Notes: generated by a model not told the origin, from the letters alone. Numbered from the stretch's first letter, positions 25,163 through 37,056 are shown. The stretch: 64,000 nt of DNA from Plasmopara viticola (GCA_001695595.3 MBPM02000076.1:186001-250000), one strand, 5' to 3'. Made by a program: numbers and translations.

Positions 25163-26404
25163 ATGAGCGCTCAGCCCACTACTGTGATCTTAATGTCTCC
25201 ACTTTCCGATATGAATTCTTCCACGTACTCAAGTGCGCCCAGTCGTCCAGACGTCACCAATGTACCAAATTACGTCAAAAAGCGCCGGCTTCTCGTGCCA
25301 AATCGTGATGACCACGAGGAATTCATCTGTGCCCTGACAGGAGCGAGCCCCACGCCTCAGCGGCGTCGCGCTGCTAACGGAGCGCCACTCAGTGCCACGC
25401 ACGAGGTCCGATTACTACGATCTCAAGTGGCCGATATGGAAGAGGTGCTGCACAAGTTGCGTACCAAGTGGGCGACTGCGATCCCCGATAAGCGCATGCT
25501 CCCGATTGCTCAACGCTCGGCCAAGGAGAAATATCAAGCCATGCAAGCTGAAGTGGCTCATAAAGAGTTGCAACAAATGCTCTTACAACAGCAATTGCTC
25601 TTTGCTACTCTCCAGTCGGCCGTACTGCGTGCGCCACTCCAGTCGAGTGGTCAAGCCATTTTTGAGGCTCTGCACTTTGATACGCACCTCGGACATGATG
25701 TGGACGAGCGAGAAAAGTTATTGGTGGCTCACAATACACGGTCTCTCGCTACTGCCCCGTCGATTGTATATAAAGTTACCCAGACGGCCATTGACCAAGC
25801 CGTGCACCCTCACTCAAAGCCCGTTTTGCCACTATCGCAAATTAACATTACAGGCTGCAAAGACTGGACACTTATCTCAAGTGTCTTTGTGTCTGAGATT
25901 CCCCACACGTCCCTAGAGGATGTCTACGCGGCTGTCTCGGCCTACTTTGACGGCATTCCAACGTCCATGAAGCGTCACTTTAACGTCAATACTAACCGCG
26001 TTCGACTTAATCGCGTTGATTCGCCGGTGGTGTACCGCCGCTCGACGTTTCACGGTGCGGGACTCCCTACTACTGTAAACAATATTGTTTGCTCAGAGCT
26101 TACACCATTACTAGGAATGGTTCACGTGGACGCGATTGTTGATGATCCACTCTACCCAGTTCACCGAACCACGTCGTCGAAATACGGCATCTGTGCGCTG
26201 ACTCTAACGCCTTGTATGGATCCGGTTACGGGCAAACCTGTATCAGTGACACTGCGATGGGTGGTTGTGTACCACTACAATTTACTACCTGACGATCCGG
26301 CTATCAAAGAGGACTTGGAGATTATCCGTCCTATATTAAATGGCGACCTTATCACGGCTACAGTGTGCGAATACATTCAGGAGCAGCAGCGAAGTCCTTT
26401 ATAA
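25163..26404 (+). CDS. Coiled-coil protein of an oomycete-type family, paralogue 2
   Basis: Single-exon ORF of 413 residues from ATG 25163 to TAA 26404. The frame is open further upstream to about 25040, but that part would precede the initiator-like element. The N-terminus is Ser/Thr/Pro-rich, then basic (VKKRRLL). Residues about 80-150 are heptad-rich (SATHEVRLLRSQVADMEEVL, then a Gln-rich helix QQMLLQQQLLFATLQSA). The C-terminal half has ISSVFVSEIPHTSLEDVYAA and WVVVYHYNLLPDDPAI. The same words in the same order occur in the protein at 1.57-2.73 kb, so the two are paralogues on opposite strands. The N-terminus here is about 30 residues longer before the shared SATHE word. Role unknown; a dimeric nuclear or regulatory protein with a ligand-binding-like C-terminus is inference. 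Three tandem 30-bp repeats lie about 160 bases downstream. Confidence 0.8.
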   Translation: MSAQPTTVILMSPLSDMNSSTYSSAPSRPDVTNVPNYVKKRRLLVPNRDDHEEFICALTGASPTPQRRRAANGAPLSATHEVRLLRSQVADMEEVLHKLRTKWATAIPDKRMLPIAQRSAKEKYQAMQAEVAHKELQQMLLQQQLLFATLQSAVLRAPLQSSGQAIFEALHFDTHLGHDVDEREKLLVAHNTRSLATAPSIVYKVTQTAIDQAVHPHSKPVLPLSQINITGCKDWTLISSVFVSEIPHTSLEDVYAAVSAYFDGIPTSMKRHFNVNTNRVRLNRVDSPVVYRRSTFHGAGLPTTVNNIVCSELTPLLGMVHVDAIVDDPLYPVHRTTSSKYGICALTLTPCMDPVTGKPVSVTLRWVVVYHYNLLPDDPAIKEDLEIIRPILNGDLITATVCEYIQEQQRSPL

Positions 26405-26562
26405 AGGGACGGATATACTATTGTAAAGTAAAAAGTGTAGAATTCATGAAAGGGAGATGTACTATGATTTTCCATTCAGTGAAAAAAAGAGCAATATATA
26501 AATTTTAAGATTTTGGCTTGAACTACGAAAAAATGTATGTTTGCGAGTCCGAATATACGACT

Positions 26563-26651
26563 TTACAAAGTTGTTGTCGCCAAAACTCTATATTACTAAG
26601 TTGTTGTCGCTAAAACACTATATTACAAAGTTGTTGTCCCTAAACTTTCTA
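26563..26651. repeat. Tandem repeat, three units of about 30 bp
   Basis: Units start at 26563, 26593 and 26623, each beginning TTAC(A/T)AAGTTGTTGTC and ending CTATA or CTA. Spacing is 30, 30 and 29 bases with only a few substitutions. The array lies just downstream of the 25.16-26.40 kb gene. Its function is not evident. Confidence 0.85.
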
Positions 26652-26888
26652 TTATACAGGGAGCGTCAATCCTACAGAGTAAAATTGCGACATTCGTATC
26701 TTTCTTGCTGATTTGATTATTAAATTTACCAGAGCAAACAGCCAATCTTTAGAAAATGTAGTGCTTTCGCAGATGCATGGGGCCATAGCAGGAAATATCG
26801 CACCACGTCGGCAGGCAAGTGGTCAATCGTGAATCAGAGGAGGCACGACTTCTGGTGCCGGATCAAATCTAGCAAATAACATTAAGTT

Positions 26889-27512
26889 TTACAAAGAACA
26901 GAAAATGACTTGACACTTACATTTTTGCTCAGAAAAGAGCATGTATTTTAGGCCACTAATTGTGCTGTCAGAACTATCGCCATCATTTACGTGCCCTCCT
27001 TTCACACATAAGCTGGGCCACTTCTCATACGGCCGTGGTACAGTAATTGAAAGCCTAGGATACTGACATTCGTGCTTAACTTTGCGTCGCGAACTAATCT
27101 GATAGCTCCTGAGCCAAATGGTCTTGGCTACATATGCTCTCAATTGGTGCCTCACGCGTTGATACACCGGAATAACAGTCACAAGTAAGACGCTTTTCTG
27201 ATCGTCGCAATTAACAGAAAGACTACGCGAAACATGGCCCGTCTTGCTGTAGAGCGTACGCATTGACTCGTACAATTGTGGCAAGTTACCAATTTCCTTC
27301 AACTCGAGATCAGAATGTTTAGCCTGGCAGTTTGCGGCGCTTAATACCAAGCGATACACTAATTGCGACGTGCTGTTGCAGTAGCCAAGTCACTTGTCGC
27401 GTGAAGCAGCCGATTCCGTGCCTAAAAGGATAAGCGTTTGCGATAGCAGCTCTGTCTCTCGTCGTTGCAACAGAAGCTCATAGAGGCGCCATTCTACTCA
27501 AGTTCTGCAGTT
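26889..27512 (-). pseudogene. Unrecognised coding remnant
   Basis: On the minus strand, reading from about 27512, the sequence YELLLQRRETELLSQTLILL runs to a TGA, then continues in the same frame for about 165 codons to a stop near 26889. Interior words include QLVYRLVLSAANCQAKHSDL, LPQLYESMRTLYSKTG and KSVLLVTVIPVYQRVRHQL. Helical, Leu-rich composition and a long open frame suggest former coding. No ATG suits the long part (it is opened by GTG at 27359). I do not recognise a family; a decayed host gene or transposon ORF are both possible. Confidence 0.3.
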
Positions 27513-28144
27513 TCTCATGATTGATACGATCAAAAAGCGCAACTCTTTGCATCGCTTAGGAATAAGACGAAAAGCCCGATTTTAAGCGCGCTTTTGATGT
27601 GGTGAGAGACTTTCTCAAGAGGTAGTACCACTCACGTCTTTCTGTTCCTCGAAGTTACAGACCAGCACGACTGCTACAATGTTGACGTGTCTAATAAATA
27701 TACCAAATGAAGCCAAAAGAGAAATGATGGCAGCGTTTGTGGTACGACGCATTTGTAGGCAAATTTGCCGAAAGAGAGTACGTCTAATGAGCTCGAGGGT
27801 CGTCTTGGCGTGTTGCGAGAAGTCAAGATACCGACTAGACCGTTTTGCCAACAACTTTTGGATTTCTCTGACCCATATTTTACTTAGATGATATGCTGTA
27901 GCATGTTACGGATGTTTTCACTATGCATTCATGGCAAAATGCAGGGCGCGAACGTATATCAAGCGTTGAGTGCTCAACTAATCTGTGTCGATTTGGCTAT
28001 GCTTGCAATCGACTCTGGATAAAGATGATGACAAAAGATCCGGATACAGCTCGAAAGAGACGCAAGGCTTGCCAGTCGGAAGTGATGGCGCACCATTTGC
28101 ACCATCCTTTAGGTCGGAACTTCGTATCGATATTTGTATAGAGC

Positions 28145-28534
28145 TCACAACTGCTCTCCATTTTTATGCTTTGGCTCGCACACAGTGGAATCAAGTTCGT
28201 CGGTGGTACTTTGGAAGTTCGGCAAGCTGTTGACGCACTTCAACGGCGACTTTGTATTGGCGCTACTGATGCAAAGTTGGGCATCAACAAGCAGAGAAGA
28301 TAAGGAGATCTGATTATGGAGCTGTTGTACCAAATACCGCAGACTGTTAATACGGTCTATTCCCTTGAGCTCTAATACCCCGTCATATTTGGTCATACAA
28401 ACTTTAAGAAGATCGAAAATAGCAGCATGTATGTTCATAATTGTCTCATGGTTTAAAAGTGGGCATACTCGTAGAAATACTATAGGCTTTCTTAAGCCAT
28501 GTGCTAGTGTAGCCATTTCGCTGCTTTTGCGCAT
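28145..28534 (-). CDS. Unrecognised ORF
   Basis: ATG at 28534 gives about 129 residues beginning MRKSSEMATLAHGLRKPIVF and ending at 28145. It contains helical Leu-rich pieces (NIHAAIFDLLKVCMTKYDGV, LRYLVQQLHNQISLSSLL). No signal peptide, motif or family was recognised. It lies alone in the gene-poor region and may be a chance frame or remnant. Confidence 0.2.
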   Translation of the reverse strand: MRKSSEMATLAHGLRKPIVFLRVCPLLNHETIMNIHAAIFDLLKVCMTKYDGVLELKGIDRINSLRYLVQQLHNQISLSSLLVDAQLCISSANTKSPLKCVNSLPNFQSTTDELDSTVCEPKHKNGEQL

Positions 28535-28769
28535 GCGAAATGTCAAGTTGTACAGTGTTTAGACGCCAGTACTGTACTACACTGAGTGCGTCTGCACCCA
28601 CCGATTTCGCAAAGTTAGCGGTCTATGCTAGCCCAAGCACCATCCACATATAAGGCATTCATATTGGTATAATGCAGCAAGCGGTTCCACGAGCCATAGC
28701 GCCCTACTAATAAATATCGCCGCTTGAATCAGAAGGGGCCCGTTATTCTACGCAGAATACGCTATCTTC

Positions 28770-28945
28770 ATGAAGCGATGACGATTTTGTTCGCTTGCTA
28801 AAAGGGTAAGAAGAAAAGACGTGAGGCTATAACTAATAAATAACTCTGAACCGCATATATTGTTGCACACCTTGATCCAAACAATCATGCACCTGAAGAT
28901 CGCATACGTCTCGTCTGTGCAACTTGTTGGCGACCCCGTCACATT
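28770..28945 (-). repeat. Dispersed repeat 'CTDEAY', copy 1
   Basis: The plus-strand segment around tctcgtctgtgcaactt (28909-28925) recurs in diverged form at 42313-42359 and 57494-57540. On the minus strand all three encode a similar word; here it is TGSPTSCTDETYAIF. It is probably a decayed element of a repeat family with a coding part. Confidence 0.4.
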
Positions 28946-29426
28946 TATAAGCATTTTGTAGTCCATCTTACATCCACAAGCGTTGGCTGTCTACATGGAC
29001 CATTTAAGAGGTTCTGAGATGAATCGATTGACTTAAATTGTATCTATCAAGCGTACAGTTTGCGCGTTTCACGGCTTGTTGGCTTTTATGGTCTTAAAGA
29101 GGCGGCCAGAGTGCAATACGTCACTCGGCATTTCGAGAAGAGAGAATGCTTAAGGGCCCCGGCACAAGAGCCGTGGCGGTAGCTTCTGCTGTGGAATTAA
29201 AGCCGGACAAGTGTGTAATTCCTATTTGAAAAAAGAAAAAGAAAAATGTTTTCTCATAAATTAAGTGGATTGAGCTAATCAAGAAACTAATATGACCACT
29301 GACGATCAGGTGCGCGATGAGTTCACCATTTTTTAGCTCGAAAATCGATTCAAGAGCTGCGCAATCTTCTTGTTGCTCGAATGTTCTACTGCAAGAAAGA
29401 TCATTTGTGAGAAACGTTTTGTCTGG

Positions 29427-29830
29427 CAAACTTTAAGAAGGAAAGTTCTTGTCAAGCAAGAGAAGCAAAACTTCCGTGCATATATATATGATGTAAGATA
29501 GTTAATGACGTCCAATACTTGGCACCGCTGCCCGAACAAGTCAAGAAAACTGGGTGGCGTGCATAAAAAAGGGCAAGTCGTTGCTTTATCGTCCCACTAG
29601 AATGGTCTCGTTAGAATGGGGAGCATGGCTGCTTTGAGCTAGTCCCATTCTGCCCTAAAATAGTCAGAGTACAGGATTTGACGATTGAAGAAGCGATTAC
29701 AATTGCTAGAACCACTTACGAGCCCACTTTTCCAGAATGCTGTGAATGGATTGTAGAAGCAGGTCACCTTATGTTGGGTGTATGGCTGATACGCCAAATA
29801 GACTTCAAACCTGAGAACTTGACACCTTAA
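29427..29830 (+). pseudogene. Degenerate Ty3/gypsy Gag remnant
   Basis: Plus-strand reading gives KVLVKQEKQNFRAYIYDVR, a stop, then LMTSN. This resembles the Gag stretch that in oomycete gypsy elements reads roughly FLxxxQGKKxLxEYVQELRTLxxAM. About 70 codons further, FCPKIVRVQDLTIEEAITIA matches the end of the Gag core, where a TxEEAIxIA helix is typical. Frame changes and stops separate the two pieces, and no zinc knuckle, protease or RT follows in the next kb. Gag would form the virus-like particle. The assignment rests on two short patterns in the right order and spacing. Confidence 0.45.
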
Positions 29831-32800
29831 AAAACACTAACAGCAGTGAACTTTTGTTTGTGCACGCAAGTGTATGCGGTCATAAGCCATTTTGAGGTTT
29901 TATAGCCTCCAGCTCACCTAAATAACATTATGCACCAACAAGCAATTGGGATCAGCCAGAATAGCTCTACCGTTACTTTAACACAAGGCAATTAAAACTA
30001 GTAGTTTCGATTCGTGTGAAAAATAAAGCAATTATGGACGTCTTTCTATTCGAAATAAACCTGGTTTTAGATAATGAGGATTCGATAGCATGACATCATA
30101 TCTTGTAATTACGCGGATAATCATGATATGGGAGATAAGTAAACAGTGATGTCTATAGAATGATGGAGCTGGTGACGTCCTTGAAATCATTCTTAGTCGT
30201 TGAAGCAAATTCTGGTGGTAGCACTGGCTGCCAACGATGCTAAGTATAGTGCTTTCTCAAAGCGGGTAACTTAGATTCACATACATGTAGCATAACGAAC
30301 TAGTCTCCACTATCTATTTGGCTCGAATACAAAAGTTGTTGACAAGTGTTGAAATTTTAACTCCCGCACCACAATTTCATGTGCCTCACATTTTTAACCG
30401 GTAAATGTTGTGGCAAGTATTCTCTAGACTCTACATCTAAATAATGTTTTATTAACAGAAATACCATTCTTTCTTGATTTTTGAGCCCAGACTTGATAGA
30501 TACCTTACCGATGAGGTTGCGCCAATACATACCCGCCAAAATAACAGAGGAGGTATGTATGTATACCTCCACGATGGGTTTTCACCTTTAACGTACTACT
30601 TTTAGCTTTTTTTAGAACAGTGCATTGTTGAGATTAAAAAGTCCTGACGACTTTGGCAGAACTTTTAGCTTGAGATTTAGGCTGCCGAAACCCGCACGCT
30701 AGGACTGAGCTGTCTTTAAAGCGAGATGCTAGTAGCTGTCCAGCTCATTTTTGAAACTTTTCTATAGTGTGGGACGGTCAACATAGCTTCCAGCTTACAC
30801 ACCATTTGAGTACGGGTTTGCATGCTACTCATACTTTTGGATACTATTGCTCGTCTCTTTCAGTAAACAATCCATGGTAGCCTTAATTCGAATTTTTTGG
30901 GTATTAATCCCGATCCTGGGTCAAGCGATTACGTACTCAAGCAACAGAGTCGAAAGCAAAGTTAGCGTGACACAATGACCAGGCAAATTGCAAGTTCTGT
31001 ATATAAAGTCCTTTGCACACCAATCTTGGTCCGCTTTCATTTGCCGTCTTCCTCGATGCAGAACAAAAGCACAATTTGACTGTCAGCTTTTTTCGGTTTT
31101 ACGTTTTGGTGTGAAAATATCGCACAGCACATTAATTGTGCATCTTACGGATTGATTCATGTGATCTCGACTCACATAAATCAATCCCTAAGATGCACGA
31201 TTAGCAAGTTCTGCAAGGTGACTTATAAACTTACCTGGCAGAAACTTGCTACCCGCAATTATAGGTGGAAATTGCAACGATAACAGCGAGGGCGTGTCAT
31301 GACGTTTGGTAGTGCAATAAATATAGAAGTTGGCTTCATCTAATTTAAAACGAGGAGTCCGGACAATCCTCTCATATGGCTAGGCACAATCAGCAAAATC
31401 ATATAGTTGTGTCTTGTGCAGCAACAAGAACTATAAAGTACCCGGCGACATTAGCTATATTTATTTACCAGATATCCCGGCCATAACGAACTTATGTTCG
31501 GACAAACTTAGCAGGAAACGTATCCGTAGTCGCTCCAAAGGTGACCAGTTTACACAATTAGCTACAGATACAGGTCATGATTGCGATTCAATTTACTTAG
31601 ACATCGGCAAATGATTCTTTAAGCCAGAGAACAATAAAACTCTTGGCTGCTCGGTAGCAACGATAAAGCCACGCAATATTTAAAAAATTGAAGACGTTGC
31701 GCCATCGCCTACATATCGACATAAAAAGGTCTTGCGAGAGTGGGAACGCCTAGCCAACGAGTTGCATATGCAAGTCACACAAAGCCACTGTTTCCAGGAT
31801 ACATCAGATAGCAGGTATAAGAAGAAGTTTTTGGTGGAACAAATGAAAAAAGTATGTCATCCACTGTTAATGAGAAATTTCGTGAAAATTGCTTCTTGCC
31901 CTTATCTAGGCAGCTTAAATCTGCCGCACAGAGCGACTTCGTTCATTGCCAAAAAAATATACCATTAAGCATACTTCTTAAGGTTTCACGTACATCGTTG
32001 TGCTTCAAATACTTAGTAGTCTGCATCCTTGCGAAGAGCGAAAATTACAGCCTACCTGTTTCAACAAAATTAAGATGTCGGCCATTCTTCGTGGAATTTA
32101 ACTCTTGCAATAAATACCCCCCCCGTAAACTTTTATAGCTTGCTAACCGACCCCCAACTTTGGTGTAGAAAAAACTGTAAGTTGGGTATATCAGGCAAGG
32201 TAAACACCTCTAGAAGAACAAACTCGTCAGGCATATAATACGGACAGTAATTGAGAGTCATCAGTACATTGGCTCTGTTCATCGTTGAAGGCATAGATGA
32301 CAATGTCGAGTTGGCGACAACTCGACAACGATCACAGTTACATTGTTAAAAGTGATACGATGGTGTGCACCCGCATCGTAGCACAGAAACGTCGTGCCTT
32401 AGTCATTGGTCCAAACGATGAATTCTTAAGGTATATTATGCACATTTTGCTGTGATAAGTGGTCGTCCAAACTGAATTAAATTATTCTGCTTGGTCAGGA
32501 ATACAATTTGGCGCCCACACATGTAATTAATTAAGTATGTAAGAGCCTGTGAGCCCTGTCAAAACGCCAAAGCGGTAGTCATATGTTGGGTCCCTCAAGA
32601 AGCCCGCCGGTACCGGCGAGCTGTGAAAAGTTTATAAGCCTTGACTTTGTCATTGGCTTCCCAGAAGCTAATAGCATGTTGTGTTTCTATGCTGTCTAAG
32701 TAAGATGATACATTTTTCACCTTTTGCAGCTAGTGACACTTTTAAAAAAGTTAGCGAAATTAATATTTGGAATGTATGCTTATCCGAACAGATAGTGCGC

Positions 32801-33595
32801 ATAAAGCCCCACGATTTATCGCTACTTCTTAGTGAACTTCGCTTTTATCGTTGATTTAGACACTCGCATGCTCACATCGAAGCCAAATTATTTTGGCCAC
32901 GAAAACATTTATTTTAGATCTTTTGGTGGACACATGAATTGGCAATTGCCGTCGAACCCACGAATCATGCGTAGGCTTGTGCACGTCCTATATAAAAAAA
33001 CGTAGGACGTTCATTAGCCTCGACTTTGTCTTACACATTACCGGCAAGTCAATGCTTAAACGAGCATGGTACTGCCCAAGCAAGATTACTGATTTGGTTT
33101 TCGTTCCAACCAATACGATTGAGTAATAAATTTTGAGGCATATTATGAAATAGTTGAACATCATGACTCAAGGATTTCATAGTGTTGGAAAGGAATCCAA
33201 CTTTACCGCTGCATGCGAATGCTTTTCCAGCTACTCAAAAATTGCTTTATGAAGTCTGAAGATAAGTGTATTTTTCTAGCAGACGTTTGGTCTCTTCTGT
33301 CCGACCGTTAGCTAGAAAAAGCACTGTCGGTTCTGTGCGCTAAAGCGCCAAATTCGCGTGTCGAGAAGCTATTGATGGTCAAAGCGCACTTAACGATGCT
33401 AGGGACGAACCCACAGAGCTTTTGATCCTTCCATGTAATTGGGCCGAGATTTTCTAAAAATTTGCGAAATCATTAAGCATGAGCATTTTTAAGATAAGAG
33501 AGGGGAAGCTTTAAAATCTCTTTTGGGGGATCTACCCGACAAGCAAAAAATGACAGATTTGACTGCGTGATGTGACGGATGACTATTGATCAAAA
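29831..33595. other. Gene-poor stretch, apart from the 31.13-kb hairpin
   Basis: Short ATG frames at 31414-31614 (66 aa, Arg/Lys-rich end) and 31732-31968 (78 aa) lie near each other on the plus strand but show no motif. A short inverted repeat (acgtccta at 32983-32990 with taggacgt at 33003-33010) is present. Otherwise AT-rich sequence with nothing recognisable. Confidence 0.4.
31133..31203. repeat. Near-perfect 32-bp inverted repeat with 7-base loop
   Basis: Left arm 31133-31164 and right arm 31172-31203 pair over 32 bases with three mismatches; the spacer is tctcgac (31165-31171). The arm core is GTGCATCTTA(C/G)GGATTGATT. An RNA from either strand would fold into a long hairpin. It is not part of any recognisable gene. 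Confidence 0.9.
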
Positions 33596-34300
33596 ATGGA
33601 GATTGCACCCATGCAACGTACACTCTCAATTGATAAGGATACAGAACGATTTTTGAGAGCTAGCCGTTCGAAGAGATCAAAGAAAGCCTCTGCATGTGCC
33701 AAGCTTGGCTTTGTTGATTCAGAACGACCGCTCAATGCCGTCTTAAGCACGCCAGATGCCGCAACGGCAGAAAGTTCCGCAAGTAGACGCCGAAATGCGA
33801 AATCAAGTGACCTCGTTCTTCTTCGTGATCTTGTCACCCAAAAGGGTTTGTTGTGTCCATCACAGTGATTTACTTTAAAGCTTGTTTGCTCTCGTCACGA
33901 TCGGCTATCTCTTGCTGACCCTTAGACATTTGTAATTTTTAGATGTGATGCGCCACTACGCCCGTCAACGTCTTTTGCAGAGAATGACCACGTGGCGCTC
34001 CGTTGTCTGATGTGAAACTACTTGCTAATTTTCAAGCCACTGCAACAGGATGCTTTACCTGATAAGCTCGGACCAATCGCTGGCGCATATGATGAGTATC
34101 GTGCAGAGCTACCAAAGCTGTGAGAAGAGATATATTTTAAGACCTGAACTTAAAAATTGTTGGCGCGATTCAACGCTTTGCTTTATCGGCTCTCAATAAA
34201 AGATGGGCAGTTTTATTACAAAATTGATCACGGTGATCTACCACACGTAAATGTTTGCATTGGTGATAAATTAATATATCGTACCGACTTTAACCACTGA
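33596..34300 (+). pseudogene. Unrecognised gene remnant
   Basis: ATG at 33596 opens 90 codons of protein-like, Lys/Arg/Ser/Ala-rich sequence (QRTLSIDKDTERFLRASRSK, LVLLRDLVTQKGL) with higher GC than its surroundings. After a stop at 33868, further plus-strand frames carry protein-like pieces: DALPDKLGPIAGAYDEYRAE (about 34050-34110) and YRLSIKDGQFYYKIDHGDLP (34177-34236). An AG at 33941 preceded by a T-rich tract could be a splice acceptor, so part of the breakage might be an intron. No signal peptide precedes RFLR, so I do not call it an effector. Family unknown. Confidence 0.3.
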
Positions 34301-34600
34301 GCGGCTATTTTGATTTTGGGAACCTTTATGTCTTGACGTGCAACCATTTTTAATGACGCAAGTTGTGTAAGTGGCTTTGCATGCATATGAAAATTGCCGC
34401 ATCATCTTGAATGATACAATACTACCGGCTAGCTGTCCGCTGTCGTAGCGCAATGGCAGTCCGATAGCATAGGCTTTGTGCTCGTTTGGCAAAAGAGTTT
34501 GGCATGCGACGCTGATAGCGTGATCTCCGCTGACCGATTGCTTATTAAGTGTCTGTGCCCAGCAAGTTGAAGCCCCAGTCCTGCTCGTCAACTGTGTCAT

Positions 34601-36968
34601 TAGCCACCATGTACTCTTAACGTCAATTTTTTAAATTCAGACTACAATTTTACAGAACAAGAAATATCCATGTGCTAAGCACCAATTCAGGTATGTCCAC
34701 AGATGACATAGTCGATGGTTTTGGAACATAAGCCGTACTTGAACGTGTAATTAAAATATATTGGTGTTAGAGTGGTCAAAGACATGTGTTGCGCAGTGTA
34801 TACATTGTACAGCACACTTCCACTCATTAAAGCATCATCATTTAAAATTATTTTTGCCTCAATAGGCTAAACGTTGATTTTAGGTGAGTAAGCTGGCCAG
34901 CTCTTACGCTTGGTTAATACCACTGAACTGTGATGCTAGGACTAGTGATGAAGGAAGCGCCATGTGGCTTACTGATACCATTCTCCTCATAGCGCGTAAG
35001 AAAGTTTAAAAACTTTATGCTGAAAAGAATCAGTGAGTTAAATTACTTACTAAATAACCCAACGGTGAACAGAACAATTAAAAAAGGGAACTTCAATTGA
35101 AAAAAGTCAAATCTCAAGAAGAGAATTGGTATCTCAAATTGCTTAAAATCTGCCAAAAATAGAACTGAGTAAGCAAAACAAAAATGCAAGGCTGTCTCTA
35201 GCCCCGTACTTCGAATGGATCACTTTACGTCATAAAAAAAGAAATTGGCGCATATGTGGATGATACCCACCATGCATGGGCACACAGCCTAGGTCAACCA
35301 GCTACCATATCCTCTATACTCAGTGCGATATCAAGACAAAATATTGTTCAAAATCTCCGAATATCACGCGCCCTTATAGCAGAAGTACGCTGTGCAGTTG
35401 GATTACGGTTCGGTCGCTCGTAGAGCAGCGCGCGTTGGTCAACTTAAGCTCAGAATCAGCAAAATCCGAGCTATGTGGTTGTTCAGGTCTTTTAAACCTC
35501 AACATCAGATGGTGCTGAGAGTGATGATTCCCCTCGACGAAGTCTGATGCTTACTAGTGAACTTTCATCATAAACTACCACCAGCAAGATTTTGGCCAAA
35601 TGCCTCGCACATTAAATTACCTGAAGGTGCTTTAAATGGAGAAATGAGAGTACAAGTATGAATGCTTTTTCAGCCAGTACTTGAAAAGAACTGTGCCATC
35701 TTTGGACGTTTCATGAGACCCAATTCGATCTGCAGTGCAGGCCTCGTCTCTCCAGCCTTTTGAGCCGCCGACCGAGCACGGAATCGGCATGTTTCATTAT
35801 GTAGTACTACCCTTTAGCCGTTTATGGTGGGCGGATCTTGCGCCGAGCATACATCGTGGCTGTACTGCTTACTATGGTATTAGACAGCAGCTAAGGCAAT
35901 CGAAACCGTCTAGTAGGGCTTGAAACGGTTTTTCGCCCACTAATTTAAGTATAAAGCAAAGTTCATGCTGCTGTAACTGCTCTTGTGCTCTTGCGGGCAC
36001 AAATTACGAGTTTAGGCTACGCGTTCGATCTCGGAGCAAATACAAAGTACAGTGGGAACACCGGTTGCTCGCTACAATGCATCGTGTGACGAAGTGTGTG
36101 GCCAAAAGACGTTCGATGTTTTATAAAAGTGAGGTACTTAAACCGAAGACGTTATTTAAAGAAGAACATATTCCGATAACGCACTGCTAAACGCTTTTTA
36201 GTGGAATTTTTTATGTAAGATAGATAACTCCAGGATTTTCGTATTGATCTTCCTCCAAGAACTTGTGTTTACATCTAAAAAGTAAGGGTTGGTAATCAGA
36301 CAATCACACAAACTTGAAGTTTGGTTGATCGAAATCTGCATCTCGAATTCGCTTAGAGTATAAAACGAAGTCGGAGGCCTAAGCGCTCCTCATACATTAG
36401 GATCGGCAGCCCTGCTGCTCAGCTCCTCACCATATAATCGTGGTATGGGCACTTTCCGTAGCAGCAAGCTCACCTTACGAAAATGAGAATATTTTGCAAC
36501 CTTTGCTAAGGTTTTAGACTAGAATGACTTCGTGAAGGTTTACCACAAAGTGCAGCTAAAAGAGGCGTGTACTCGGATTTTACATGACATTTGAGGTTCT
36601 AAGGATCGAAATTTCTCGGGAATTGTTCTACATAGAAATATGTGTGTGTCGTCATCGTCTGGGAAGGCCGGCGGAATAAGCCGTCCCGCGTCATTTTAGG
36701 ATTGTAAAAGGTTCGATTTCATGACACTTTCGTTTTTTTAAAGATTCTGCATTTACCGCTTCCAGCGGTAGGGTGTTAGAATCTGACAAATTCTATTAAT
36801 TGATAAACACTTGTTAATTCCCTTGCCCCTGTTTGTCCGGAAATCTCTTGGATGTACGATGGTGGTTGCAATTAAAATATATGTCCTGCTAAGTTATATG
36901 CTTACATTCCAAAGAAATATTAAGTTTAGCACTTGGCTTCTTTTAGCGATGGAAGAAAAGAGATCAAC
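34601..36968. other. Gene-poor stretch
   Basis: No gene recognised. A plus-strand frame at 35735-35923 contains GMFHYVVLPFSRL, faintly like a retroelement RT motif, but the neighbouring sequence does not support this. The remainder is AT-rich. Confidence 0.4.
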
Positions 36969-37056
36969 ATGAGATCCGAAGGCTCGTGAAGGTCTGTTCA
37001 TGGGAGATGAAGAAGCATCAAAAGCTTATCGCGTTTACAACATTGAGGCGGTTTAT
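36969..37056 (+). pseudogene. Copia integrase C-terminal fragment
   Basis: Reading DPKAREGLFMGDEEASKAYR then VYNIEA, this matches the copia module just upstream of the RT (typically KWDPxAxxGxFVGYxxxSKAYRVYDxE). A TGA stands directly before DPK, in a place usually held by Trp or Lys. It belongs to a lineage distinct from the 18.2-kb copia element, whose equivalent reads KFKSFKCIFLGYAENAKGYR. No further domain could be joined to it, so it is a small relic. Confidence 0.6.

Noticed and set aside
33596..33868. RFLR within an ATG frame, as a possible RXLR effector
   Set aside because: No signal peptide precedes it and no dEER-like segment follows; the context is Lys/Ser-rich without the family layout.
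34271..34600. 109-codon ATG frame on the minus strand
   Set aside because: It is somewhat protein-like but overlaps the plus-strand remnant pieces, has no motif, and no support for a real gene was seen.
35735..35923. GMFHYVVLPFSRL as a gypsy RT motif
   Set aside because: The words after it do not continue the motif (no NAPxTFQ-like segment) and no other RT block lies nearby.
36660..36740. ggttcgatttc as a tRNA T-arm
   Set aside because: No acceptor stem, D arm or anticodon arm can be placed around it.
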